A stretch of 42,983 bases of DNA. It comes from Gemmatales bacterium. Its GTDB lineage: Bacteria; Planctomycetota; Planctomycetia; Gemmatales; HRBIN36. The notes under the pieces are model-generated. The model saw only the letters and a program-made list of their open reading frames with translations. It did no database searches and was not told the DNA's origin. Made by a program: the position numbers and the translations under genes. Of this stretch, positions 18,574 through 27,281 are shown piece by piece. The stretch lies in the NCBI GenBank assembly GCA_025056555.1, contig JANWVZ010000006.1, positions 280 to 43,262 on the forward strand, written 5' to 3'. Positions within the stretch are counted from its first letter, which is position 1. The number at the start of each line of letters is the position of its first letter.

Positions 18574-19353
18574 ATGACTAAGACCGCCACTGCGTCGAGT
18601 CCACCGACCGATCGCCGACCTGAGGAGCCGCCCGGCGCGGGTAGTTCTCAATTAGCCGCCAGCTATCAGGAATTGGCCGATCTCGCCGGTCGTATTGTTC
18701 ACGAAATCAAGAACCATCTCAGTACGCTTAGCCTCAATTTGCAACTGCTCAGCGAGGATCTGCAGCATGCGGAAACAGCTCGGGAACGCCGGGCGCTGCA
18801 ACGGTTGCGTCGGCTCCAGCAGGAATGCCAGCGGTTGGTGGATTTGTCGAACGATTTCCTGCGCTTCGCTCGTGTTTCCCAGATAGACCCTCGACCGGAA
18901 GACTTAGCCAGTCTGCTTCGCGACTTAGCGGAGTTTGTTTCTCCTTCGCTGCGACAGAAAGGCATCGAATTGCAGACCTTTTTTCCGGCAGACCTGCCGC
19001 TTGTCCATCTGGACCGCGATATGTTCCAGCAAGCGTTACTGAACCTGATCATCAACGCTGAACAAGCCATGCCCCAGGGCGGACTGATTACCATCCAAGT
19101 GGAACGCCTGCCGGGTCATATTCGCTTGAGCGTCATTGACACAGGCGAGGGCATGGGGCCGGACGTGCTCGAGCAGATTTTTCGGCCCTTCTTTTCTACC
19201 CGACGCAACGGCAGCGGCTTAGGCTTGCCCACTGCCAAGAAGATCGTCGAGGCCCACGGCGGTCACATCACCGTCCAAAGCGAGCCGGGGCGCGGGACTC
19301 GAGTAGACATCATCCTGCCTGCTTACGCTGCGCAGGATTATTCTTCTGAATGA
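18574..19353 (+). CDS. soluble NtrB-like sensor histidine kinase
   Basis: Two-component kinase with no transmembrane segment and only about 30 disordered residues before the dimerisation helix, so it must be cytoplasmic with little or no own sensor domain. The H-box is H43 in GRIVHEIKNHLSTLSLNLQLL. ATP-binding motifs are the N-box LINAEQAMPQGG, G1 DTGEGMG, F-box FRPFFST and G2 GSGLGLPTAKKIVEAHGG. The arrangement resembles NtrB-type kinases that partner sigma-54 activators. No response regulator is adjacent. ATG 18574 is chosen over TTG 18559; it begins 21 bases after the pnp stop and may be read through from it. Confidence 0.88.
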   Translation: MTKTATASSPPTDRRPEEPPGAGSSQLAASYQELADLAGRIVHEIKNHLSTLSLNLQLLSEDLQHAETARERRALQRLRRLQQECQRLVDLSNDFLRFARVSQIDPRPEDLASLLRDLAEFVSPSLRQKGIELQTFFPADLPLVHLDRDMFQQALLNLIINAEQAMPQGGLITIQVERLPGHIRLSVIDTGEGMGPDVLEQIFRPFFSTRRNGSGLGLPTAKKIVEAHGGHITVQSEPGRGTRVDIILPAYAAQDYSSE

Positions 19354-19871
19354 ATCGTCTTCCAGGCCATCTCCTCCTAGCGGTGTTGTTTCCTTCTTGC
19401 CGTCTGACCGAACGACGTTTGGTAAGATTACCCACATGCCTAGCTGCTCATACGTCTCGTAAAGTGTTTTCTCCCGCAGTTTTCTCAACCGACCTATGCC
19501 CCAGGGGTACAATTAGTCCAACGGATAGTCTCATTTCTCGCTAAATAACTTTTTCTCGATTCTCGAAGCAGCTGGCTTTACTCATAAACGCTAGCGAAGC
19601 AGAATGCCTGGAAGGACTGTTGCACCCCAGCATTCTTAAGGGATATTCGCAGTGAACCGCGTAATGGTTGAGCGGCCCGCAACGGGGATCGGCTCGAAAC
19701 CAGAATCTGGCAGGCTGCAGCAAGGGTTTTCCTTCGAGCCATGGCTTGACCGCCCCCATAACATTACTTAGCATGATGATGAAGGCAAGTTGAGCTTCAC
19801 CATTCGTTTCTCGGGAGAGGCTGCTTGCGCTAGATTTGACACATTGGCTTACCAACACAGTGAGGTGTGCC
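19354..19871. other. intergenic stretch without recognisable gene
   Basis: About 520 bases of lower-GC sequence between the kinase and the secreted hydrolase-like protein. No open frame here has a recognisable product and no tRNA-like or hairpin/T-run structure was found. It presumably holds the promoter of the downstream gene. Confidence 0.5.
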
Positions 19872-20933
19872 ATGAGGTATTCTGTGAAGACTCTGCCTTT
19901 GGCGTTGGCTTTCCTGATCACGGTGTGTAGCTTATCGCAACCTGGTTCTCCTGGGGCAGTCCAGGCTCAGCAGCAGCAACTTCCCCAAAAACAGAAATTC
20001 AATGCAGTCACACCTGACGGCGTTCGGCTGGTGGGAGATTTTTACCCTTCGCCTAAGGGACGCAATGGCCCCGTAATCATGCTTTTACACGCCATTGGCC
20101 GTTCTGCTACTAAAGACGCCCTTAGCCGCAAGAATTTCCCCCCGGCCTTCATCGAGGAACTGCAATCTCGCGGTTACGCTGTCCTGGCCTTCGACTTTCG
20201 CGGTTACGGCGAGAGCACCCAGGTGGACCCCAAATTCTGGGATATCAACCCTCTCGGCCTGGCTGTTAGTCGTACTAATCCTCCAAGTTCCATCGAGGCC
20301 AAGCAGTTTACTCGCGCTCATCATTTTCTGAGTATGGGCAATGATCTCACGGCCGCTAAGGAATGGCTCAATCTCGCGAATAACGGCAACGAATGCAATT
20401 CCGCTTCGACGGTCATTCTGGCCTGTGAGGAAGCGGGAATGCTTGCCTTATGCTGGGCCTATTGCGAATACGTTGATCCAGCGCGTCGTAAAGATCCCAC
20501 GAATCCAACCAGTGAGCAACAAGGGAAAGATATAGCGGCGTTCATTTTCTTCAGTTTCCGCGATTCTCTCAACGGTTTCGCACTGGCGCCACGTTTACCC
20601 GCTTGGTTTCAGAAATGTCCAGACCTGCGGGACACGCCCATGGCCAACAACGTCAGTACGGATGATACTACAGGGCGCGGTTCCTGGCAGCGTGTTCTCT
20701 CCTACATCCGCCCCGAGAGCATGAAGGCCAAGTTTGAAGCTCGCGGCACGGGCACTAATCAAATCAAGAGCAAACTGATCGGCCACCGTCTTCTGACAGG
20801 CGTCGCCAATTTCAAGGCGGAAGAATGGATTGATACTTACCTGACCACCCATTTACCGGGCGACCGACGCTGGCGGCAGCAGCCGCAGCTGGGCAACGTG
20901 GCGGAATTCAATATACGTCTTCTCGGCTTTTAG
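19872..20933 (+). CDS. secreted alpha/beta-hydrolase-fold protein lacking the nucleophile serine
   Basis: A signal peptide is visible: MRYSVK, then a hydrophobic core (TLPLALAFLITVCSL) and an AVQA cleavage-type site before a glutamine run. The mature part has the hydrolase fold start (TPDGVRLVGDFYPS, VIMLLHAIGRSATKD, oxyanion-type HAIG) and AVLAFDFRGYGEST. At the nucleophile elbow, where G-x-S-x-G is expected, the sequence reads ACEEAG (184-189), placing a glutamate (E187) where serine should be. It is therefore probably not a serine hydrolase. ATG 19872 with GAGGTG upstream is chosen over TTG 19836. Function unknown; the protein is exported. Confidence 0.72.
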   Translation: MRYSVKTLPLALAFLITVCSLSQPGSPGAVQAQQQQLPQKQKFNAVTPDGVRLVGDFYPSPKGRNGPVIMLLHAIGRSATKDALSRKNFPPAFIEELQSRGYAVLAFDFRGYGESTQVDPKFWDINPLGLAVSRTNPPSSIEAKQFTRAHHFLSMGNDLTAAKEWLNLANNGNECNSASTVILACEEAGMLALCWAYCEYVDPARRKDPTNPTSEQQGKDIAAFIFFSFRDSLNGFALAPRLPAWFQKCPDLRDTPMANNVSTDDTTGRGSWQRVLSYIRPESMKAKFEARGTGTNQIKSKLIGHRLLTGVANFKAEEWIDTYLTTHLPGDRRWRQQPQLGNVAEFNIRLLGF

Positions 20934-21642
20934 CCTTTTCACTTCTTTCGGCCTGTTTCGCGTGATGTCGCACTGCAGGAAGAGGCCACTTTCGAGGATG
21001 GTGAACAGCGACCGAATCCTAGCGCCGCTCCGGGGATTCCGTTCGTCATAAATCTCCGCTTTTTCGGAAGCTTCCAGGGATGTCCAACCCTCCCCGGCGC
21101 TATCATAAGACCGAAAAAGAAAGGCCAACTTACCCGTTGGTTTTCGCGTTTATTCAGCCCGGTAACCAAATCTTTATTGTTCGATCGGTCAATCCTTAGA
21201 TTCATCACTCGTTGAGTTTGGATTCGACAAGCCGATTATGGCGATGGCTCGGCCACTACCAGGCTCCTGGACACTGCTTCCCTTGCCGTCATGGCTTTTC
21301 GTCGCCAGTCTAAAGATTCGGAAGCCGGCTCGGTGTTGAACCGCATCCCCTCGTGCGCTAAGGCGCTGCTGGTTTCCTGCGTAAGTTAGATGATAGAGAA
21401 CTACCAACTCAAGGTGAGAGGCGCTTTGATGACGTGCTTAGCAAACCGCTCTGCCTGTGGACTTACGCTATCGTGCAGAGGGTAACTTGAGCGGGAAAGC
21501 CGGGAATAACCGTCTTCCGTTTTGTCGGGTTATGGACTTACATGGATGCGGTGGGGCGGGTGAGTCGTGGCCGCCCTGATGGCAGTTGTACTTGATAGAT
21601 AACTCCGATTGGCCATTGCGGTCAGAAGTCGTGGAACACAAG
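20934..21642. other. long intergenic stretch between convergent genes
   Basis: About 710 bases between the plus-strand hydrolase-like gene and the end of nadB. No protein, tRNA or known structured RNA was recognised. The only structure noticed is a perfect 9-bp inverted repeat separated by 43 bases (listed separately). It may contain a decayed gene or an unrecognised RNA. Confidence 0.5.
21059..21119. repeat. 9-bp inverted repeat CTTTTTCGG...CCGAAAAAG
   Basis: Perfect arms at 21059-21067 and 21111-21119 enclose 43 bases, including a small GAAGCTTC palindrome. With T-rich and A-rich outer arms it could serve bidirectional termination between the two convergent genes, but the long loop makes this weak. 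Confidence 0.25.
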
Positions 21643-23283
21643 TCACTCGGCAGGGACGGAGACGAACTGAGGTGGAGGCACCGTGATATGACATTGCCAA
21701 TGCCGGTCATCGCGTTGAGGATAATCTTCGCGGTAATGAACACCTCGGGACTCCCGACGTTGCAGCGCCGACCAGACCAGCATCCAGGCGTTGGTGAGTA
21801 AGTTCTGTAACTCCCAGGCGGAGGCAGTGCGAAATTCCTGAGCGAGAACGTAACGCGCCCAGAAGAGCACGTCGTGCAAGGCCTCGCTCAATCCCTGGGC
21901 GTGGCGAATGATACCAGCCTTGCGCCAGAGCAAGCTCTGCAGGGCGTTGCGGATGTCGTTCACCTGGAGATTAGGGTCGCAGGGGGCAGCCGGCGCCGAA
22001 ATGGCGAACGGAGGTGACCAGCTGGCAAGGCTGATAGCCTGAGCGCTGGCTCCTTCCCCGCACCATCGGCCAAAGACCAAACTTTCCAGCAAACTGTTGG
22101 AAGCGAGGCGATTGGCACCGTGTAAGCCGCTGGAGGAAACTTCGCCGCAAGCCCATAGTCCGGGTAAGCTCGTGCGGCCCGAGGCGTCTAGGCATACGCC
22201 GCCTATCAGGTAATGGGCCGCCGGCCGCACCGGTATCCAGTCGCGGGTGATGTCCAGGCCGAAACTTGCACACACCCGCGCTATGCCCGGAAAATCACGG
22301 CGGAGGTGCTCAGCGTCGAGGTGGGACATGTCCAGATACACGCACGGGTGCTGAGTCTGCTCCATCTGGCGCACGATGGCACGCGCTACAATGTCTCGAG
22401 GGGCTAGTTCGGCCAGGGGATGAACGTCGGGCATAAAACGCCTGCCGAGACGGTCGCGCAGCACGGCACCCGCACCGCGCACCGCCTCGGTAATCAGATA
22501 ACGTGCCGACCCTGCTACATAGAGCACGGTCGGATGAAATTGGAAGAATTCCATATCGCGAATCTGGACTCCGGCGCGCCAAGCCAGGGCAATGCCGTCG
22601 CCGGTGGCCACTGCCGGGTTCGTCGTTTCGCGATAGAGTTGACCGGCACCTCCTGTAGCCAGGATCGTCTGCCGCGCCCATACCAACATGGCTTCGCCGC
22701 CCCGGTACACCACTGCACCGACACATGAGCTGTCGCGCGTCAGCAGGTCCAGGGTAAAGGTGTTCTCCCAAATGGTAATGTGGGGGCGCTGCTGTGCTTG
22801 AGCAATGACGACGCGCATCACTTCCTGGCCAGTGGCATCACCGACGTGGACAATGCGATTATAACTATGGCCACCCTCCCGGCCGAGTTTCAGTTTGCCA
22901 GGGCCTTCCTGGTCGAAACGAGCGCCCCAGCTTTGGAGGGTTTCGATTTCGCGTGGAGCTTCGCGTACCACTCGAGCTACGACGCCCACATCGCATAACC
23001 CATCCCCGGCCCGCAAGGTGTCCTGTTCATGGTCTTCAAAGCGGTCACCGGCATCCACGACGCTGGCAATTCCGCCCTGGGCATAGTAGCTGCTCGATTC
23101 CGGCAGACGATCTTTGGTCACAACCAATACATCGAGGCTCGGCTCGACGGCGAGTGCCGCTCGCAGTCCTGCTAATCCAGCGCCCAAGATCAGGATGTCT
23201 GTGAAATAATGCGCCAGCCGCCGTCCACGGAAGCCGATCAGGTAGCGCCGTGCTTCCGTCAATTCCCGGACGTCATCGGTCAT
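21643..23283 (-). CDS. nadB: L-aspartate oxidase
   Basis: FAD-dependent oxidation of L-aspartate to iminoaspartate, the first step of de novo NAD synthesis (with NadA). Seen: the dinucleotide-binding motif ILGAGLAGLRAAL (G34, G36, G39), SSYYAQGGIAS, a FAD-covering GGAGQLYRETTNP segment, the substrate-site FFQFHPTVLY and R-containing RPAAHYLIGGV, and the flavoprotein C-motif GLHGANRLASNSLLE. It is full length at 546 residues, with an N-terminal extension of about 25 residues before the FAD motif. GGAG lies eight bases before the ATG. nadA and nadC are not in the window. NadB rather than SdhA is favoured by length and the C-terminal region. Confidence 0.94.
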   Translation of the reverse strand: MTDDVRELTEARRYLIGFRGRRLAHYFTDILILGAGLAGLRAALAVEPSLDVLVVTKDRLPESSSYYAQGGIASVVDAGDRFEDHEQDTLRAGDGLCDVGVVARVVREAPREIETLQSWGARFDQEGPGKLKLGREGGHSYNRIVHVGDATGQEVMRVVIAQAQQRPHITIWENTFTLDLLTRDSSCVGAVVYRGGEAMLVWARQTILATGGAGQLYRETTNPAVATGDGIALAWRAGVQIRDMEFFQFHPTVLYVAGSARYLITEAVRGAGAVLRDRLGRRFMPDVHPLAELAPRDIVARAIVRQMEQTQHPCVYLDMSHLDAEHLRRDFPGIARVCASFGLDITRDWIPVRPAAHYLIGGVCLDASGRTSLPGLWACGEVSSSGLHGANRLASNSLLESLVFGRWCGEGASAQAISLASWSPPFAISAPAAPCDPNLQVNDIRNALQSLLWRKAGIIRHAQGLSEALHDVLFWARYVLAQEFRTASAWELQNLLTNAWMLVWSALQRRESRGVHYREDYPQRDDRHWQCHITVPPPQFVSVPAE

Positions 23284-23506
23284 GATCCGTACTCCATGCC
23301 CTGCCGGGCTAACTTTCTCAGGATGCGTAACTTATCGTATGAGTGCGAGCTGGCGACTGGGATGGCCCCGTAGCTGATAGCCGGCGCACACGGAAGCGGT
23401 AATTGCCTGATGGAGATAATCCTGAGGGAGGCAGGTCAGCGACGCGGGCAGACACGCAGTTGCTATACTTTTAAGGTTATAGTGTACTCAGCACTAAAGA
23501 GCGCCC

Positions 23507-24952
23507 ATGAGCGGAAGCAGCGGTTCGATATTTCTGGACTTTCGCCTGCCCAGCGCGACGACATGGTTTTACCTGTCGTTGGTGTTGGCGGTGGCGTTGT
23601 TTGTGCGATTTCGGCACTGGACGAATTGGCAGAATTGGGACGTATTGCTGATGTTCCTGTTAGTGCCGGGACTGCTTTATCTGCGCGAGTGCCAGGCTCG
23701 CCGTCAGGAAGTGGCCCAGCTGTTTGCCCAAACCCTCAGCACCAGCGTCACGGAAGCGGCCGCAGGACACGCCCTCGGTTCCGGTCTGGCGGAAACAGCC
23801 CTGCCCTGGAGTCAGGCCATAGAGGCGGCCGGACGATTGCACCAGGCAGACCGTGGAGTACGACGGGCTTATCTTCTGCTGCTTCTGGGCAGTGCCGCGC
23901 TGCTGTTGCGCTGCTTGGCAGACCTGTTCATTCAGCGACGGCAATCGTTTCAGGCCAACTTGAGCACGGATGGTCTGGTCTGGCTAACGGTGATGCTGTT
24001 GATTGTCTTCAGCATCACGACGGCCCTGCCGGCCTTTGAAGCTCCTAAGACACCGGAAGCGGGAGCAGTGCTGATCGAACGGGCAGGGCAGGTATTGGCA
24101 CGTCAACCGGTGGTCGAGCGCTTGTTCGATTTGGACCGCTTGCTGGCTGGGATGAACGTGGTGGCTCACGTGTTCAATGTCGCAGGTTTATTCTGGATAG
24201 GCTGGCGTTATTTTGGTCGAGCCGCGTTGGGCGCTTCAGCGGCCCTGTTATATCTGCTGTTGCCCTACAGCGCCTACCAGGCACGGGATCTTCTCCATGT
24301 CGCTCCGGCCAGTTTACTGATAGGAATGATCGTGGTCTATCGTTTGCCGTCCGTTGCAGGTTTTCTGTTGGGCCTGGGGTGTGTCTTGGTGAATTTTCCG
24401 TTGTTTCTGGCTCCCCTATGGATCAGCTACTATCTCGGCCGAGGATTAGGGCGTTTCCTGATAGGGTTAGGGGCTGCAGTGGCGGTCCTGGCAGGCGCGT
24501 TATGGTGGGGTGGCACACTATGGCAAGAATGGCAGTCCGTACTGAACTGGCCCGATTGGCGTGTCTGGGATGTCTCCCGTCGCCCGAGCGGCGAAGGGCT
24601 TTGGTCGGGCTTGGAGTTGCATTATGCTTACCGTGTGCCGTTATTCATAGCTTACCTGGCCCTGGCTGCGGGAACGGCAATCTGGCCACGCGAGAAGAAT
24701 CTTGGTCACCTGGTGACATTAACCAGTGCCCTGACGCTGGGAGTGCAATTCTGGTATGGGCGAGCTGGAGGGACTTACGTACTGTGGTACGCTCCGTTAC
24801 TGATTCTGGTGATGCTGCGGCCAAACTTTCGCGACTTGGAGGAACGTGCCATACCCAGCTGGCGGGAGCGGTTGCGGGATTGGTGGCAGCGTCTGGCTGG
24901 GGGCAGCACCGCCCCGGCACCGCCTGCCGCTACGGGCACGAGTAAAGTGTGA
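23507..24952 (+). CDS. polytopic membrane protein of unknown function
   Basis: A 481-residue integral membrane protein with about 11 hydrophobic helices (for example 20-36, 46-62, 123-145, 160-178, 210-232, several between 240 and 330, and 370-430). The loops contain WxxW/aromatic-rich segments and a YYLGRG motif, loosely reminiscent of dolichol-phosphate-sugar-dependent glycosyltransferases, but no acidic DxD/DE catalytic signature is clear, so no family is assigned. The Pro/Ala-rich C-tail lies outside the membrane. A four-base GTGA overlap with an upstream in-frame start of the Ser/Thr kinase suggests co-expression and possibly a functional pair. Confidence 0.7.
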   Translation: MSGSSGSIFLDFRLPSATTWFYLSLVLAVALFVRFRHWTNWQNWDVLLMFLLVPGLLYLRECQARRQEVAQLFAQTLSTSVTEAAAGHALGSGLAETALPWSQAIEAAGRLHQADRGVRRAYLLLLLGSAALLLRCLADLFIQRRQSFQANLSTDGLVWLTVMLLIVFSITTALPAFEAPKTPEAGAVLIERAGQVLARQPVVERLFDLDRLLAGMNVVAHVFNVAGLFWIGWRYFGRAALGASAALLYLLLPYSAYQARDLLHVAPASLLIGMIVVYRLPSVAGFLLGLGCVLVNFPLFLAPLWISYYLGRGLGRFLIGLGAAVAVLAGALWWGGTLWQEWQSVLNWPDWRVWDVSRRPSGEGLWSGLELHYAYRVPLFIAYLALAAGTAIWPREKNLGHLVTLTSALTLGVQFWYGRAGGTYVLWYAPLLILVMLRPNFRDLEERAIPSWRERLRDWWQRLAGGSTAPAPPAATGTSKV

Positions 24953-24978
24953 GCATGTCTTTGGAGGATGGTCGAGAT

Positions 24979-26415
24979 ATGCACCGGCAGGAATTCTTCC
25001 GCCAACTTCAGCAGAGCGGCTTGGCGCTCCTGCCGGCTATTCATGAGCGTCTGCGCCGTGCTGACACCCAAGGCTTGGATGGCTTGAATCTGGCACGGTT
25101 GCTGGTACGGGAACGATATCTGACCCCCCTTCAAGCCAATTATCTTCTTTCCGGGCGTGGCGAACAGTTGCGCCTGGGGCCTTATGCGCTTCTGGAACGC
25201 CTCGGTCATGGAGGCATGTCCCGCGTCTATAAGGCCCAACATCTAGCCACGGGGCTGGTCGTTGCCGTGAAGATTCTGGATGAACGGCATGCGCAGAATC
25301 CCACCGCGTTGGCACGCTTCCGCCGTGAAATCGCTGCGTTACAGCAACTGGAGCATCCCAATATTGTGCGGGCCCTGGACGCCGCTGAACATAACGGCCA
25401 GTTTTACCTGGTACTGGAGTACGTCGAAGGTATAGACTTGCTACGACTGATCAAGAAGGTCGGCCCGCTACCGGTACACTTGGCAGCCTATTGTATCCAT
25501 CAGGCAGCCTTGGGTTTACATCATGCCCACCAGCGCGGCATCGTCCACCGTGACATGAAGCCTTCCAATATCATGTTGGAGATTGTGCGCCAAGAGGACA
25601 GTTCGACGGCCGTGCAGCGGCTGACCTATGGCCGAATAAAGATCCTTGACCTCGGTCTGGCACGTGTGGATGCCCAGCGACAACTGGAGTCTACGCAAAT
25701 CACGCGCTTACACGCCATTATGGGTACGCCAGACTACATGGCTCCGGAACAGGCGCGCGATAGCCGGAATGCCGATCCGCGTTCCGACATTTATAGCTTG
25801 GGCGCGACACTGTATTTTTGCCTGGCCGGTCGTCCTCCGTTCCCAGACGGCACGCCCATGGAGAAAATTCTGCGGCACCAGACTGAAGAGCCTACACCTC
25901 TGAACCGGTTGCGTTCGGACGTGCCGGCAGAGTTGGCTTTATTGGTCAGTAGTATGATGGCCAAAGAACCGCGGCAACGCCCGCAATCAGCATTAGCGGT
26001 CGCCCAATGTTTACAGCGTTGGCATAAGCCTCCGCGGGTCTGCGTCGTGAGCAACCAACCGGTGCAGGTGCGCGACGAGAACATTCCGGAAGCAGTTTTG
26101 CTGTCCGACAAGGATCGGCCCGTTCCAAAGACCACTGAGCCGGCAGCAGCACCGTCTCCGCTCGCACCGGCCAGCGCTTCGCGCGGATCGCCGCCGCCCT
26201 CTTTGTCCGACCAAGAGGCTGATCGGGCTTCTACACAACTTTCGGTGCACCTGATTCCGGCCGGCGAAGGAGTGGCTTTAGCCGAGGTCGCCGGTATCCG
26301 CAAACGAGGCCAGAGCGCTCAGTGGTCGGCCTGGATCTGGCTCTTAGTGCTTCTGGCGGGATTGAATCTTGGACTGCTCTTTGTGCTTGCAGTGCGACGT
26401 TGGCTCATTCAGTAG
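24979..26415 (+). CDS. membrane-anchored Ser/Thr protein kinase (Hanks type)
   Basis: An N-terminal helical module (1-65) precedes a complete kinase domain: glycine loop LGHGGMSRVY, lysine K98 in VAVKIL, HRDMKPSNIML (H190, D192), DLGLA in place of DFG (D224), and MGTPDYMAPEQARD. A Pro/Ser-rich linker (about 345-430) leads to one C-terminal transmembrane helix (WLLVLLAGLNLGLLFVLAV) with the very short tail RRWLIQ, so the kinase faces the cytoplasm and almost nothing is outside. ATG 24979 follows GGAGG (24963-24967). In-frame GTG 24949 overlaps the upstream stop (GTGA) and ATG 24955 is another option. This kinase class is greatly expanded in planctomycetes. Confidence 0.93.
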   Translation: MHRQEFFRQLQQSGLALLPAIHERLRRADTQGLDGLNLARLLVRERYLTPLQANYLLSGRGEQLRLGPYALLERLGHGGMSRVYKAQHLATGLVVAVKILDERHAQNPTALARFRREIAALQQLEHPNIVRALDAAEHNGQFYLVLEYVEGIDLLRLIKKVGPLPVHLAAYCIHQAALGLHHAHQRGIVHRDMKPSNIMLEIVRQEDSSTAVQRLTYGRIKILDLGLARVDAQRQLESTQITRLHAIMGTPDYMAPEQARDSRNADPRSDIYSLGATLYFCLAGRPPFPDGTPMEKILRHQTEEPTPLNRLRSDVPAELALLVSSMMAKEPRQRPQSALAVAQCLQRWHKPPRVCVVSNQPVQVRDENIPEAVLLSDKDRPVPKTTEPAAAPSPLAPASASRGSPPPSLSDQEADRASTQLSVHLIPAGEGVALAEVAGIRKRGQSAQWSAWIWLLVLLAGLNLGLLFVLAVRRWLIQ

Positions 26416-26425
26416 TTGGCCCCGA

Positions 26426-26448
26426 GGCGAAGCAGGTCGAGATTCGCC
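26426..26448. terminator. small inverted repeat between convergent genes
   Basis: GGCGAA and TTCGCC pair across an 11-base loop in the 43-base gap between the kinase stop and the phosphoesterase-like stop. It may be a weak bidirectional terminator; there is no T-run. Confidence 0.25.
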
Positions 26449-26458
26449 AGGTCGAAGA

Positions 26459-27172
26459 TTAGAGATACAGCAAATCCACCTGTTCATCGGCGTGTTTGGT
26501 GGCATCAAACCAGGCAACGGAATTATCTGCGAGCCGACCTGGATTAATCACGATAGTCTTGGCCACACGCTGCCAGCCGCGATGTTCCGTTGGTCCACCG
26601 ACCAGGCACAACGCCGGATGATAACTGTCGAGGAATTCACCGATAATGGGATTTCCGCTGGCACCGCCCAGTTGGCCGGTCGGCGGTTGGCTCAGGACGA
26701 GAATCTTTCGGGACTGATCGGACTCCCAGAGCTTGCGCAAGTAATACTCGGCCAGGTTGCGTGAAGTGCGGACACGGGTTTCAGAAAGTTCTTCGTGCTC
26801 CGTAATCTCGCCCCCTACGCCACACAGGGCGACGTCCGCCTCCTCCAAGAGGGTGGCATGAATGAGATGGAGTTTAGGATGCTCTCCCTCTTCGTACATT
26901 CCCAGGCGGAGAAAGTGTCGCAGGGGCGCATCTGCGGGTCCCGGCAGGACTGCTGTGAGCACCCCCATTTCGGCGATACTGCCAAGAGCGTCAAAGAAGC
27001 TTTCCCAGCACCGCAAAAGTTGTCCTTCGCTGCTGCGGTCCCGCAGCTCCGCGTCTACCACGCCTCCGGTAAACACGACGGTATCAGCGTGCATCTCTTT
27101 AGCGGCTTTCTTCAGCAGATCAATCTTCTCCAGCTGTCCGTTGATTTGACCGGCCACCAGAAGTCTTCTCAT
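26459..27172 (-). CDS. degenerate calcineurin-like phosphoesterase (metal ligands lost)
   Basis: The fold signature of YfcE/MJ0936-type phosphoesterases is clear: a start strand with xIxGQLEKIDLL, VVFTGGVVDA, a P-loop-like LPGPADAP, LVGGPTEHRG and a closing INPGRLADNSVAWFD. Yet the ligands are replaced: D-x-H is Q9-x-N11, the aspartate of GD is G37, GNHD is GPAD (P79, A80), and GHTH is GPTE (193-196). It is therefore probably unable to bind two metals and acts as a binding or scaffold protein, unless chemistry has changed. It is the last gene of the minus-strand stress cluster, 109 bases after the baeRF gene. An AGGAGG site precedes the ATG. Confidence 0.75.
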   Translation of the reverse strand: MRRLLVAGQINGQLEKIDLLKKAAKEMHADTVVFTGGVVDAELRDRSSEGQLLRCWESFFDALGSIAEMGVLTAVLPGPADAPLRHFLRLGMYEEGEHPKLHLIHATLLEEADVALCGVGGEITEHEELSETRVRTSRNLAEYYLRKLWESDQSRKILVLSQPPTGQLGGASGNPIIGEFLDSYHPALCLVGGPTEHRGWQRVAKTIVINPGRLADNSVAWFDATKHADEQVDLLYL

Positions 27173-27281
27173 GATCAGTCCTCCTGTTGCGCGTTCAGTT
27201 ACACCCTGTGGAAGAAGTAAGTCCCGCCCAGATTATTCGCGAGCAACCCCAGTCAGGAGCCTGGTGATTTATCAGTGAGCC

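Noticed and set aside
19836-19841. TTGACA hexamer as a -35 box
   Set aside because: No -10-like hexamer occurs 16-18 bases downstream; the sequence there is coding or leader for the secreted protein.
20934-21642. possible structured RNA gene (tRNA, RNase P, tmRNA, SRP RNA)
   Set aside because: None of the conserved core sequences, such as a T-loop GTTCRANNC with matching acceptor stems, could be found.
23410-24039. 209-codon plus-strand frame overlapping the membrane protein start
   Set aside because: Alternate-frame shadow with low-complexity Arg/Gly/Ser content, while the overlapping frame encodes clear transmembrane helices.
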